Positions 21,665-29,439 of a stretch of 35,543 nt of DNA are shown here, piece by piece. Below the pieces are notes generated by a model. The model saw only the letters and a program-made list of their open reading frames with translations, was not told where the DNA came from and ran no database searches. The position numbers and the translations under genes were made by a program. Numbering within the stretch: the stretch's first letter is position 1; every line of letters begins with the position of its first letter. Origin of the DNA: CF-39 sp036518215 (GTDB taxonomy: Bacteria; Chloroflexota; Limnocylindria; P2-11E). The stretch is from positions 1 to 35,543 of the forward strand of contig DATDNP010000168.1 in NCBI GenBank assembly GCA_036518215.1, given 5' to 3'.

Positions 21665-23749
21665 ATGGCAGGCACACCCATCAGCCCGGCCCCGGTCACG
21701 AGGTGGAAGCACGAGTTCCTTCCCGCCTACCTCTCGAACGGCCTGATCGGCGCTCGCGTCGGGAAGTTCCCGATGCTCGAAGGGCTCGTGATCGTGAACG
21801 GGCTCGCCGCGGTCCATCCGAAGGAGAAGGTCGAGGGCTTCGCGCGCGGCCCGTATCCGTTCGGCGGCGACATCATCGTCGACGGCGCGAAGGCATCCGA
21901 CCGTCGTGACCAGCTGAAGCTCGTCTCCCAGCGCTACGACTTCTCGTGCGGCGAGCTCCATACCGAGCTGCGCTTCGTCGCGGGGAAGGTGAACGCGACG
22001 ATCGAGGTCCTGACGTTCTGCAGCCGCTCGCGGCCCACCGTCGTCGCGCAGGAGACGCGAGTGACCGTCGACGTCGCCTGCGAGCTCCAGCTCGTCGCGA
22101 AGCTCGACCCCACCGGCATCGACGGCGAGTGGCTCTCGCGCGAGGTCGGCGTTCCGGCGACGGAGAAGGAGATCGTCGACGGATCGCTGCTGTGGCAGCC
22201 ACCGGGCGCGCTTTCGCTGTGCGGCGGCGCGTACTGGACCGAATTCGCGGGCGGCGACGCGAAGGCGTCCCGCGACCCGCACACAGAGCGCGCGCCGCTG
22301 TCGACGACGTACGCGCTGAGAGCGCGCGCGGGCCGGACATACGTGCTGCGTCAGCTCGCGAGCCTCATCCCGAGCGACATGCACAGCGCGCCACAGCGAG
22401 AGGCGACGCGCATGGTGTCGCTCGCGGCGCAGGAGGGATTCGACCGCGTCCGTAGCGCGAACGCCGAACAGTGGGCCAGCATCTGGCGCGGACGCGTCGT
22501 GCTCGTCGGAGCGGAGACGCGGTGGCAGGCGATGGCGGACGCCGCGTACTACTACCTCCACGCCTCGGCGCACCGCTCGTCGCTCTTCAGCACGTCGATG
22601 TTCGGCTTGGCCTACTGGCCGAACTACCACTACTACCGCGGCCAGGTGATGTGGGACATCGAGGCGTTCGCGCATCTTCCGCTCGCGCTCACGCAACCGG
22701 AGACGGCGGAGGCGCTCCTCGACTACCGCGCGCGCCACCTCGAGATGGCCAGAGATAACGCCGCGATGAACGGGTACGCCGGCGCGCAGTTCCCGTGGGC
22801 CAGCACGCCGATGAGCGGCGACGAGGGCATCCGCACGAGCGCGCCCCTCGTGCTCTTCGAGCAGCACGTCGGGCTCATGGTCGCGCTCGCGTTCGCGCGC
22901 CAGGTGCACATCACCGGCGACGACGACTACCTCCACCGGCGCGCGTGGCCGGCGATCGAATCCGTCGCGCGTTGGGTCGAGAGCCGCTGGGTCCGCACGT
23001 CACGCGGGCTCGAGATCAAGGACACGCTCGGCATCGCCGAGCAGCGCGAGCGCCCCATCGACAATCCGGCGTACGTCGCGATGGCCGCGATCCGCGTGTT
23101 GCGCGAGACGGCGTGCTTCGCCGAGCGGCTCGGTCGCGGAGGTGCGGACAAGTGGCGCGCGATGGCCGACGACATCCGCATCCCGCTCGACGAGCGCCGC
23201 AACGTGGTGAAGACGCACGAGACGTTCACGGCGCGGGCGACGGGGCGCTCCGCCGCGACGCCCGAGCCGCTCGCCGGCATCTTTCCCGCGGAATACGAGC
23301 TCGACGAGGAGCTCGCGCGCGAGACGACGCGCTTCTATCTCGATCGCGTCGATCCATACGTCGGCTCGCCGATGCTCCCGCCGCTCCTCGGGCTCTATGC
23401 GGCACGCATCGGGGATCGCGAGCGCGCGCAGGCCCTTCTCGAGGAGGGCTACGCCGAGTACGTCTTCGGGCCGTACACCGAGACCGATGAGTTCAGCCGC
23501 GTGCGCTACCCCGACCAGCCGCGGAAGGGCCCGTTCACCGCGAACCTCGCCGGTTTCCTCGGCTCGTGCATGGTGGGCATGACCGGGTTGCGGATCACGA
23601 GCGCCGACCCGGCGACGTGGCCGTCACGTCCGCCGGCGATGCCGGCGGGGTGGGAGGGCGTCGAGATCGAGCGGCTCACGCTGCGCGGACGCGGTGCCCG
23701 GCTCGTCGCGCACCACGGCGACGAGCGCGCGCGGATCGAGCTCGACTAG
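21665..23749 (+). CDS. Glycoside hydrolase family 65-like protein
   Basis: This 694-aa protein resembles GH65 enzymes, especially the PGGHG/ATHL1-like branch (glucosidase acting on glucosyl-galactosyl-hydroxylysine). The N-terminal ~270 residues form a beta-sandwich, followed by an (alpha/alpha)6 barrel. MWDIEAF (329-335) matches the substrate-binding WDTE motif, and LFEQHVGLMVALAF (398-411) carries E399 at the position of the catalytic acid. PFTANLAGFLGS near the end is also family-like. No signal peptide is present, so it should act on internalised or cytoplasmic glucosides; a phosphorylase activity is equally possible. GGGAGG before the ATG supports the start. Confidence 0.85.
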   Translation: MAGTPISPAPVTRWKHEFLPAYLSNGLIGARVGKFPMLEGLVIVNGLAAVHPKEKVEGFARGPYPFGGDIIVDGAKASDRRDQLKLVSQRYDFSCGELHTELRFVAGKVNATIEVLTFCSRSRPTVVAQETRVTVDVACELQLVAKLDPTGIDGEWLSREVGVPATEKEIVDGSLLWQPPGALSLCGGAYWTEFAGGDAKASRDPHTERAPLSTTYALRARAGRTYVLRQLASLIPSDMHSAPQREATRMVSLAAQEGFDRVRSANAEQWASIWRGRVVLVGAETRWQAMADAAYYYLHASAHRSSLFSTSMFGLAYWPNYHYYRGQVMWDIEAFAHLPLALTQPETAEALLDYRARHLEMARDNAAMNGYAGAQFPWASTPMSGDEGIRTSAPLVLFEQHVGLMVALAFARQVHITGDDDYLHRRAWPAIESVARWVESRWVRTSRGLEIKDTLGIAEQRERPIDNPAYVAMAAIRVLRETACFAERLGRGGADKWRAMADDIRIPLDERRNVVKTHETFTARATGRSAATPEPLAGIFPAEYELDEELARETTRFYLDRVDPYVGSPMLPPLLGLYAARIGDRERAQALLEEGYAEYVFGPYTETDEFSRVRYPDQPRKGPFTANLAGFLGSCMVGMTGLRITSADPATWPSRPPAMPAGWEGVEIERLTLRGRGARLVAHHGDERARIELD

Positions 23750-24468
23750 CTCCGCGCCGTCGCGCCGCCGACCGGCTCCGTGCTCGCGAGCCACAGGAAC
23801 GCCGCGAAGAGGACGACGAGCGCAACGAGCCCGCCGAAGTGCCGCCAGGCCTGTTCGCTCGAGGGCAGGGAAAGGGATGCGACATCGGGCCACGCGACCG
23901 ACAGGTATCCATCGGGAGCGCCGATGAGCCCCTTGTCCTCGTCGTTCACGAGCAGCATCACGCCCTTGAGGGGACCACCCTTCATGACCATGACGTGGGC
24001 GGGCGCGGAGACGGCGATGTCCTGCCCGTTCCTGCGCACGTGCGCCCAGCCCCACAGCGCGATCTCCGGCGCCACGCGCGGCAGCTCGGCGGTGCCGATG
24101 CCGGTGTCGCCGTGTTGCTCCTGACCGAGCGCGACAGCGAACCACGTCGTGTACTGATCGAGCGGATGACGTGGCATCGCGCGGTCGATCGTGACGTCGT
24201 ACGTGTCGCCGCCGATCCGCAGCGTCGCGTGGACGTCGACGAGATCGGTGTTCTCCAGATGCGACCAGCGGTCGCCGACGTCGGTCACCTTCACGTCGAT
24301 CGTGCCGTCGGCGGTCGTCGCGCGTCCCATGTCGTACGGGTCGACTCCCGTCGCCGCCTTCGCGGCGCCGCTCGCGGTCGCGCTCGCGTGCAGGCCGGTC
24401 GCAGGTCGCGGCGCGGACGGCCCGCACGACGCGAGCACGATCCCAACGACCGCGAGGAGCCGGATCAT
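23746..24468 (-). CDS. Putative lipoprotein with C-terminal membrane anchor
   Basis: This 240-aa protein starts with a short lipoprotein signal peptide whose lipobox LASC places the lipidated Cys at residue 15. An Ala/Ser/Thr-rich linker follows, then a beta-rich domain (IDVKVTDVGDRWSHLENTDLVDVHATLRIGGDTYDV and on) and a hydrophobic helix (HFGGLVALVVLFAAFLWLAS) near the C-terminus. I do not recognise the family. A protein with both lipid and helix anchors would span from the outer face into the membrane. The start overlaps the upstream stop as ATGA, and the stop shares CTAG with the GH65-like gene. Confidence 0.75.
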   Translation of the reverse strand: MIRLLAVVGIVLASCGPSAPRPATGLHASATASGAAKAATGVDPYDMGRATTADGTIDVKVTDVGDRWSHLENTDLVDVHATLRIGGDTYDVTIDRAMPRHPLDQYTTWFAVALGQEQHGDTGIGTAELPRVAPEIALWGWAHVRRNGQDIAVSAPAHVMVMKGGPLKGVMLLVNDEDKGLIGAPDGYLSVAWPDVASLSLPSSEQAWRHFGGLVALVVLFAAFLWLASTEPVGGATARS

Positions 24469-25277
24469 CGCGGCAGCATCTCGACGCGCGCCCAGGGGAG
24501 CCGCGGCGCGATGGCGCGCGTCACGTGGAGACCGACGAGCGACGCGACGGTCGCGCCGGGGAAGGAGCGGAGCCAGAGATCCTCGTAGCCGAGGTACGTC
24601 GGACGTGCGGTGAACGGCAGGTCGACGGGGCCGAGGTACATCGAATACGTCGTCCACACGAGCGCGAGCAGCACCGACCCGGCGACCCACCCGCGCCCAT
24701 CCCAGCCGACGAGCGCCGTCCACACGAAGAGGAACACGACGCCGATGAGCAGGTGCTGGACGTAGAACGTGAGCCCGGCGAAGTGGCCGAGCAGCAGCAG
24801 CTGCGAGAGGAGCGCGTCGAGCACGAGAACGACGACGGCCCCGACGACGCTCACCGCTGCGCACGCCGCGGCGTCTGTGTCGGCGAGGCGCGCGCGCCGG
24901 CGCCAGAGCCACAGGGCGAGGAAGTAGCCGGCGCCGATCGCGAGGTAGTGCGGCGGGACGCCCCACGGGAACCACACGTCCTCCTCGGGCAGCCACATCG
25001 GCTCCTGCGGCAATCCCACCGGCGCGAGGAACTGGTAGTAGGTCTCGAGGACGAGCGTGTGGATCGCGGTGATCACGATGCCCTGGGCCACGCCGATGCC
25101 GAAGACGGCCGTGCCGAGCGTGAAGATCGCCGTGATGAGGAACGTCTTCGTGATCCAGTACGTCCAGTACGGATCGTTCTCCCAGAAGAGGCCGTGCGCG
25201 ACGGAGGCGTCGATGAAGATCGCGCAGAACCCGACGAGGATGCCGAACTTGATCGTGGAGGCCGCGTCGAGCGTCAT
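24465..25277 (-). CDS. Polytopic membrane protein of unknown family
   Basis: This ~270-aa protein has about seven hydrophobic helices. A conserved-looking extracytoplasmic loop is rich in Trp, Pro and Glu (PMWLPEEDVWFPWGVPPHYL). It resembles no family I can name. It is coupled by ATGA overlap to the lipoprotein gene, so the two probably form one complex. Three in-frame ATGs compete for the start (25316, 25295, 25277): GGAGG lies just before 25295 but at only two bases, so the start nearest the first helix is given. It lies 71 bp downstream of a receiver gene on the same strand. Confidence 0.7.
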   Translation of the reverse strand: MTLDAASTIKFGILVGFCAIFIDASVAHGLFWENDPYWTYWITKTFLITAIFTLGTAVFGIGVAQGIVITAIHTLVLETYYQFLAPVGLPQEPMWLPEEDVWFPWGVPPHYLAIGAGYFLALWLWRRRARLADTDAAACAAVSVVGAVVVLVLDALLSQLLLLGHFAGLTFYVQHLLIGVVFLFVWTALVGWDGRGWVAGSVLLALVWTTYSMYLGPVDLPFTARPTYLGYEDLWLRSFPGATVASLVGLHVTRAIAPRLPWARVEMLPR

Positions 25278-25348
25278 GGCGCCGGGCCGCCGCATGTCCT
25301 CCGGGCTAGCAGGCACCGTGCCCAGCGGCGTGCCGGTGATGCGGGCTG

Positions 25349-25717
25349 CTATGCGGCGGCGAGCCCTCGGCAGGTCCGGATGAGCGCGTCGATGTCGAAC
25401 GGCTTCGCGAGATAGGCGTTCGCGCCGAGCGAGCGAGCTTGTTCCTCGACGTCCTGTGCCGCGCTCATGAGCACGACGGGGACGCGCGATGCTTCGCCGC
25501 GCCGAAGGGCCGCGAGGAACTCGCCGGCGCCGACGTGTCCGAGGAAGAGGTCGACGATCACGAGACGCGGACGCATGCGCGTGACCTCGGCCGCGGTCGC
25601 GCGATGATCGGCCGTCACGGCGTCGAAGCCCTCGTCATTGAGCACCTCGGTCACGAGGGTCGCGACATCGCGGTCATCCTCGACGACGACGATGCGGGGG
25701 CGGCCGTTCCCATCCAT
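25349..25717 (-). CDS. Stand-alone response-regulator receiver
   Basis: This 122-aa receiver is complete, with EDD at 13-15, the phospho-Asp in VIVDLFLG (D56), Ser in LMSAAQ and Lys in LAKPFD. It has no output domain. The downstream membrane protein and lipoprotein on the same strand may form an operon with it. No histidine kinase is present in the window. It is divergent from the gamma-lyase-type gene with 68 bp between. TAGACG six bases before the ATG resembles the leaderless -10 pattern imperfectly. Confidence 0.9.
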   Translation of the reverse strand: MDGNGRPRIVVVEDDRDVATLVTEVLNDEGFDAVTADHRATAAEVTRMRPRLVIVDLFLGHVGAGEFLAALRRGEASRVPVVLMSAAQDVEEQARSLGANAYLAKPFDIDALIRTCRGLAAA

Positions 25718-25755
25718 TGCGACCGTCTAACGCGCGGCGCGGGCGTTTCGTATGG

Positions 25756-25782
25756 ACTGACCTTTTGTTCGGCATACTGACC
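25756..25782. repeat. Direct repeat ACTGACC upstream of the PLP gene
   Basis: ACTGACC occurs at 25756-25762 and again at 25776-25782, 20 bp apart (two helical turns). It flanks the -10 candidate of the gamma-type PLP gene and could be a regulator site, though a seven-base repeat can arise by chance. Confidence 0.3.
25773..25778 (+). promoter_or_regulatory. Leaderless -10 element (CATACT) for the second Cys/Met PLP gene
   Basis: CATACT ends seven bases before the GTG at 25786, within the most A/T-rich stretch of this divergent gap. It keeps the A and the final T of the pattern but not the first T. Confidence 0.4.
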
Positions 25783-25785
25783 GGC

Positions 25786-26937
25786 GTGGCAAAGACGATC
25801 CGCGGCACGCAGGGCTTCGAGACCCTCGCGATCCACGCGGGCCAGGAGCCTGAAGGGCTGACCGGCGCGGTCACGGTCCCGATCTACCAGACGTCCACCT
25901 TCGCGCAGGAAGCCGTCGGGAAGAACAAGGGCTACGAGTACGCGCGTACCGGCAACCCGACGCGCACCGCGCTCGAGACGTGTCTCGCCGCCCTCGAGGA
26001 TGGACGCTGGGCGCTCGCTTTCTCGTCGGGCATGGCCGCGACCGACGCGATCGCGCACCTGCTGTCGTCGGGCGACCACGTCGTCATGGGCGATGACGTG
26101 TACGGCGGCACGTTCCGGCTGTTCGCGCGCTGCTTCGATCGGCTCGGCGTCACGCTCACCGCGGTGGACATGCGCGAGCCGGCGAACGTGCGCAAGGCCA
26201 TGCGGAAGAAGACCAAGCTGGTCTGGATCGAGACGCCGACGAACCCGCTGCTCAAGGTCGTCGACATCGCCGCGCTCGCCGAGATCGCGCACGCCGGTCA
26301 CGCCCTCGCCGTCGCCGACAACACCTTCGCGAGCCCGTATCTCCAGAATCCGCTCCTCCACGGCGTCGACCTCGTGGTCCACTCGACGACGAAGTACATC
26401 GGCGGGCACTCGGACGTCGTCGGCGGCGCCATCGTCGGACGCGACGAGCCTCTCCGCGAGCGGCTCGCGTTCCTCCAGAACGCCGTCGGCGGCGTCCCCG
26501 GTCCGCTCGACGCGTGGCTCGTGCTGCGCGGCGCGAAGACGCTTGCGGTCCGGATGGAGCGGCATTCCGCGAATGGCCAAGCGATCGCGGAGTGGCTCAC
26601 CGAGCACCCCAAGGTGAAGCGCGTGAACTACCCCGGACTGCCGAAGCATCCGCAGCACGAGCTCGCGCGACGCCAGATGAAGTCGTTCGGGGGGATGCTC
26701 TCGTTCGAGCTCACCGGCGGCGAGGCCGCGGCGAAGCGGATGGTCGCGCGCACGAAGATCTTCGCGCTCGCCGAATCCCTCGGCGGCGTCGAGTCGCTCA
26801 TCGAGGTGCCCCTCGCGATGACGCATGGCTCGGTCCGCGGGACGAAGCTCGCGCCTCCGGCAGGCCTGGTGCGTCTCTCGGTCGGCATCGAGACCGTCTC
26901 GGACCTCATTGCCGATCTCGCGCAGGCGATCGGCTAG
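25786..26937 (+). CDS. Cystathionine gamma-lyase/gamma-synthase-like PLP enzyme
   Basis: This 383-aa fold-type I PLP enzyme has Lys203 in HSTTKYIGGHSD, SSGMAA (80-85), YARTGNPTR (52-60), ETPTNPLLKVVDI and VADNTFASPYLQNP. The segment NAVGGVPGPLDAWLVLRGAKTL and the ending SLGGVESLIEVPLAMTHGSV are typical of cystathionine gamma-lyases and gamma-synthases. It is the more canonical of the two family members here and the better partner for the cystathionine beta-synthase at 20254. The start is GTG, chosen at the usual distance before TLAIHAG. The convergent membrane gene ends 4 bp after its stop. Confidence 0.93.
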   Translation: MAKTIRGTQGFETLAIHAGQEPEGLTGAVTVPIYQTSTFAQEAVGKNKGYEYARTGNPTRTALETCLAALEDGRWALAFSSGMAATDAIAHLLSSGDHVVMGDDVYGGTFRLFARCFDRLGVTLTAVDMREPANVRKAMRKKTKLVWIETPTNPLLKVVDIAALAEIAHAGHALAVADNTFASPYLQNPLLHGVDLVVHSTTKYIGGHSDVVGGAIVGRDEPLRERLAFLQNAVGGVPGPLDAWLVLRGAKTLAVRMERHSANGQAIAEWLTEHPKVKRVNYPGLPKHPQHELARRQMKSFGGMLSFELTGGEAAAKRMVARTKIFALAESLGGVESLIEVPLAMTHGSVRGTKLAPPAGLVRLSVGIETVSDLIADLAQAIG

Positions 26938-26941
26938 AGCT

Positions 26942-27445
26942 CTACGCGGCCGCCGGCCGACCCACGCGCACGATCGCGACGACGGACCAGAGCGCACCGC
27001 CGATGGCCGCGAGCGTCGCCACGGTCATGACGAGCGCGTCGCTATAGCTCTGCCAGTCAGGATTGCCGCCCACCGCGGTCGTCACGACGAAGAGGAAGCC
27101 CATGTAGAGCGCGAAGAGGGCGATGCCGCCGGCGCCGATCGCGACCGGCACTGCGAGCGCATGGCGCTGGCGCACCAGCACGGCGGCCGTGCCGACGAGC
27201 CCGACCGCGATACATAGCGGCGCGACGAGCAGCGCGATGACGAACGTGATCCCTTCGTCGCCTCCGACCCAGGCGGAAACGACGTTGTGCAGGATGATCG
27301 CGAGCGGCATGGCCGCGACGCCGAGCGCCGCGACGACGACCCAGGGCCGGATATCACGCACCCTCCGTGCGGCGATCGCGACGACACCTCCGAGGACGAG
27401 CGCCGCGAGGGCGATGCTTGGGATCACGAGCTGGTACGGAAACAT
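26942..27445 (-). CDS. Polytopic membrane protein of unknown family
   Basis: This 167-aa protein has five hydrophobic helices (YQLVIPSIALAALVLGGVV, VVVAALGVAAMPLAIILHNVV, VIALLVAPLCIAVGLVG, GAGGIALFALYMGFLFVV and a C-terminal one). No motif is recognised. It is divergent from ccdA with 84 bp between. The ATG at 27445 precedes the first helix directly; CACACT six bases upstream is a weak -10 match. Confidence 0.7.
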   Translation of the reverse strand: MFPYQLVIPSIALAALVLGGVVAIAARRVRDIRPWVVVAALGVAAMPLAIILHNVVSAWVGGDEGITFVIALLVAPLCIAVGLVGTAAVLVRQRHALAVPVAIGAGGIALFALYMGFLFVVTTAVGGNPDWQSYSDALVMTVATLAAIGGALWSVVAIVRVGRPAAA

Positions 27446-27516
27446 GCCGCAAGTGTGGCGCGCGCACTCGGGACGCGATGTCGGGAGTGCCCGACAGAAT
27501 CCGTCCGGCGCGCCAT

Positions 27517-27522
27517 TACGCT
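27517..27522 (+). promoter_or_regulatory. Leaderless -10 element (TACGCT) for ccdA
   Basis: TACGCT ends seven bases before the ATG at 27530. The AAGGA lying directly against the ATG is too close to act as a Shine-Dalgarno. Confidence 0.5.
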
Positions 27523-27529
27523 CTAAGGA

Positions 27530-28219
27530 ATGAACGTCGCGATCGCGTTCGGGGCAGGGATCCTCTCGTTCCTCTCGCCGTGCGTGCTCCCGCTCGTGCC
27601 GGCGTTCCTCGTGAACATGGCTGGTGAGGCGGCGCTGGCGGGCACGCAACGCGTGCGCACGACGACGCACGCGCTCGCGTTCGTGCTCGGCTTCAGCGCC
27701 GTGTTCACGCTCCTCTGGGTCGCGGTCGCGACGGTCGGGAGCATCGCGGGCGACCTCGTCTTCTGGCTCCAGCGTCTCAGCGGCCTGCTCCTCGTCGTGC
27801 TCGGGATGCACATGCTCGGGCTCATCACCATCCCGCTCCTCGCACGCGAGATGGACCTGCGGCTCGAGGGGAACGCGAGCGGCCTTCCTCGCTCGTTCCT
27901 CATCGGTGCGGCGTTCGGCATCGGCATGACGCCGTGCGTCGGTCCATACCTCGCGCTCATCCTCGACCTGCTCCTGAACCAGGATGTCGCCTCGGGCGCG
28001 ACGCTCCTGCTCGCGTACGCGCTCGGGCTCGGCGTGCCGTTCCTCGTCATCGCGGCGGGCATCGGCGGCACGGCGCGCGTCACGAACACGCTCCGCCGCG
28101 GGATCCGGGTGGTGAACGCCGTCGGCGGTACGCTCGTCATCGCGATGGGCCTTCTCCTCATCTCCGGCCAGTTCGCGCGTCTGCCGCAGCTCTTCAACTT
28201 CCTGCCGCTCCTCGGATGA
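27530..28219 (+). CDS. ccdA: CcdA/DsbD-type thiol-disulfide transmembrane protein
   Basis: This 229-aa protein has six membrane helices and the redox pair C18 (SPCVLPL) and C136 (TPCVGPYL), the hallmark of CcdA. It carries electrons from cytoplasmic thioredoxin across the membrane to extracytoplasmic thioredoxin-like proteins, commonly for cytochrome c maturation or disulfide reduction. The stop overlaps the start of a TlpA/ResA gene as ATGA, so donor and acceptor are made together. No cytochrome c or Ccs genes are in the window. Confidence 0.95.
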   Translation: MNVAIAFGAGILSFLSPCVLPLVPAFLVNMAGEAALAGTQRVRTTTHALAFVLGFSAVFTLLWVAVATVGSIAGDLVFWLQRLSGLLLVVLGMHMLGLITIPLLAREMDLRLEGNASGLPRSFLIGAAFGIGMTPCVGPYLALILDLLLNQDVASGATLLLAYALGLGVPFLVIAAGIGGTARVTNTLRRGIRVVNAVGGTLVIAMGLLLISGQFARLPQLFNFLPLLG

Positions 28220-28818
28220 GCGACAGCGCCATGGACGACATCCGTCCGCGCATGCCGCGCGCGATCGCGGCCATCATCGTCGGCGCGATCGTCGTCGCCG
28301 CGATCGCGGCCTTCGCCTGGCCGAACCTGCACGTCCAGCAGCTCTTCAGCGGACCGACGGAGGTGGGCGTCATCCGCCGTCTGGTGCCGGACCAAAGCGC
28401 CGCGCCGCGCATCAGCGGCATCGCGCCCGACTTCGAGTGGAACGCACCCGACGGCACGACGAAGAAGCTCTCCGACTTGCGCGGCAGGACGGTCGTCATC
28501 AACTTCTGGGCGACGTGGTGCCAGCCGTGCCGCGAGGAGATGCCGGCGATGCAGCGCGTCGCGGGCGACTCCGACGCGGTGTTCCTCGCGGTGGACCTCA
28601 TGGAGGACGGCGCGCGCGTCCGCGCGTTCATGGACTCGCTCGGGCTCGATCGACTCACGCCGCTCCTCGACACCGATGGGGCGGTCACGCGCGCGTACTC
28701 GGTCCTCGAGCTGCCGCAGACGTTCTTCGTCGACCCGAAGGGCGTCATCCAGCACATCGAGCACGGGCAGGTCATGGACGACGACGCGGTGCGGCGGGGG
28801 ATCGCGAAGGCGCGGTAG
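28216..28818 (+). CDS. TlpA/ResA-like membrane-anchored thioredoxin
   Basis: This 200-aa protein has one N-terminal helix (~14-35), a linker and a thioredoxin fold with active site WCQPC (101-105) and cis-Pro in LPQTFFVD. It should face outward and receive electrons from CcdA to reduce disulfides, for example in apocytochrome c or secreted enzymes. The EEMPAM segment after the active site is typical of the TlpA/ResA group. It overlaps ccdA by four bases. Confidence 0.94.
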   Translation: MSDSAMDDIRPRMPRAIAAIIVGAIVVAAIAAFAWPNLHVQQLFSGPTEVGVIRRLVPDQSAAPRISGIAPDFEWNAPDGTTKKLSDLRGRTVVINFWATWCQPCREEMPAMQRVAGDSDAVFLAVDLMEDGARVRAFMDSLGLDRLTPLLDTDGAVTRAYSVLELPQTFFVDPKGVIQHIEHGQVMDDDAVRRGIAKAR

Positions 28819-28821
28819 ATT
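28816..28821 (+). promoter_or_regulatory. -10 element (TAGATT) for the ACT-domain gene built on the upstream stop codon
   Basis: TAGATT begins with the tlpA stop codon. Transcription would start near 28828 and leave a ~22-nt leader containing AAGGAGGG at 28837-28844, five bases before the ATG at 28850. This is a leadered counterpart of the stop-codon promoters at 16245 and 20241. Confidence 0.4.
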
Positions 28822-28849
28822 CGTTTCAGCATCCGCAAGGAGGGATCAC

Positions 28850-29221
28850 ATGGCCACCGAGTTCACCATCAAGCTGTCGGATCGTCCGGGTCAGCTCGCG
28901 GCGCTCACTGACGCGCTCTCCAGCGTGAACCTCCGCGGCATCGCCGCGCAGAAGGGCGTTGTCGGCCTGCTCGTGGCTGACAAGGACAAGACCCGCGCGC
29001 GGAACGCGCTGAAGCGTGCCGGGTACCGCGCCACCGAACGGGCCGCGATCGAGATGCGCCTTCAGGACCGGCCGGGCTCGCTCGCGCGGAGCGCGCGCCG
29101 CTTCGGCAAGGCGAAGGTGAACATCACCTCGATGTACGTGCTCGCGCCGGGGCGCGGCAACGTGAGCGTCGCGTTCGGCGTGAAGGACGCGCGCAAGGCG
29201 AAGAGGGCGCTCGGCCGCTAG
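28850..29221 (+). CDS. Double ACT-domain protein
   Basis: This 123-aa protein consists of two ACT domains in tandem: FTIKLSDRPGQLAALTDALSSVNLRGIAA and IEMRLQDRPGSLARSARRFGKAKVNITSMYV each carry the DRPG.L turn. ACT domains bind amino acids or other small ligands in regulatory proteins. There is no catalytic domain, so it may be a free-standing sensor. The second half has a basic tail (KDARKAKRALGR). Ligand unknown; the strong Shine-Dalgarno suggests good expression. Confidence 0.88.
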   Translation: MATEFTIKLSDRPGQLAALTDALSSVNLRGIAAQKGVVGLLVADKDKTRARNALKRAGYRATERAAIEMRLQDRPGSLARSARRFGKAKVNITSMYVLAPGRGNVSVAFGVKDARKAKRALGR

Positions 29222-29224
29222 CGC

Positions 29225-29422
29225 CTAGGTCGCGAAGAACCGCGCCTCGAGCTCCCGCCGGAACGCGATGAGCTCGTCCTCGAGCTCGTCGGGCGCGAAG
29301 CCGTGCCGCCGCGCGCCGTCACGCGCCACGCTCCCCGCGACCTTGAAGCCGAGCGCGACGAGGCTCGGCAGTCGCTCGGGGTCGCGCGCGCGGCCGCGCG
29401 CGGTTCGTTCGTCCCGATCCAT
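29225..29422 (-). CDS. Small hypothetical protein (65 aa)
   Basis: This short gene has nearly all third codon positions G or C, like its neighbours. It encodes a basic N-terminus and two likely helices ending in an acidic stretch (DELEDELIAFRRELEARF). TAGGCT nine bases before the ATG repeats the promoter of the S9 peptidase gene, which supports it as real. No family is recognised. It converges on the ACT gene with a 3-bp gap and is divergent from the pilus operon. Confidence 0.6.
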   Translation of the reverse strand: MDRDERTARGRARDPERLPSLVALGFKVAGSVARDGARRHGFAPDELEDELIAFRRELEARFFAT

Positions 29423-29431
29423 CCGCCGCGA

Positions 29432-29437
29432 AGCCTA
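29432..29437 (-). promoter_or_regulatory. Leaderless -10 element (TAGGCT) for the 65-aa gene
   Basis: TAGGCT ends nine bases before the ATG at 29422. The following TTCGCG also matches the S9 peptidase promoter at 14673. Confidence 0.45.
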
Positions 29438-29439
29438 GC

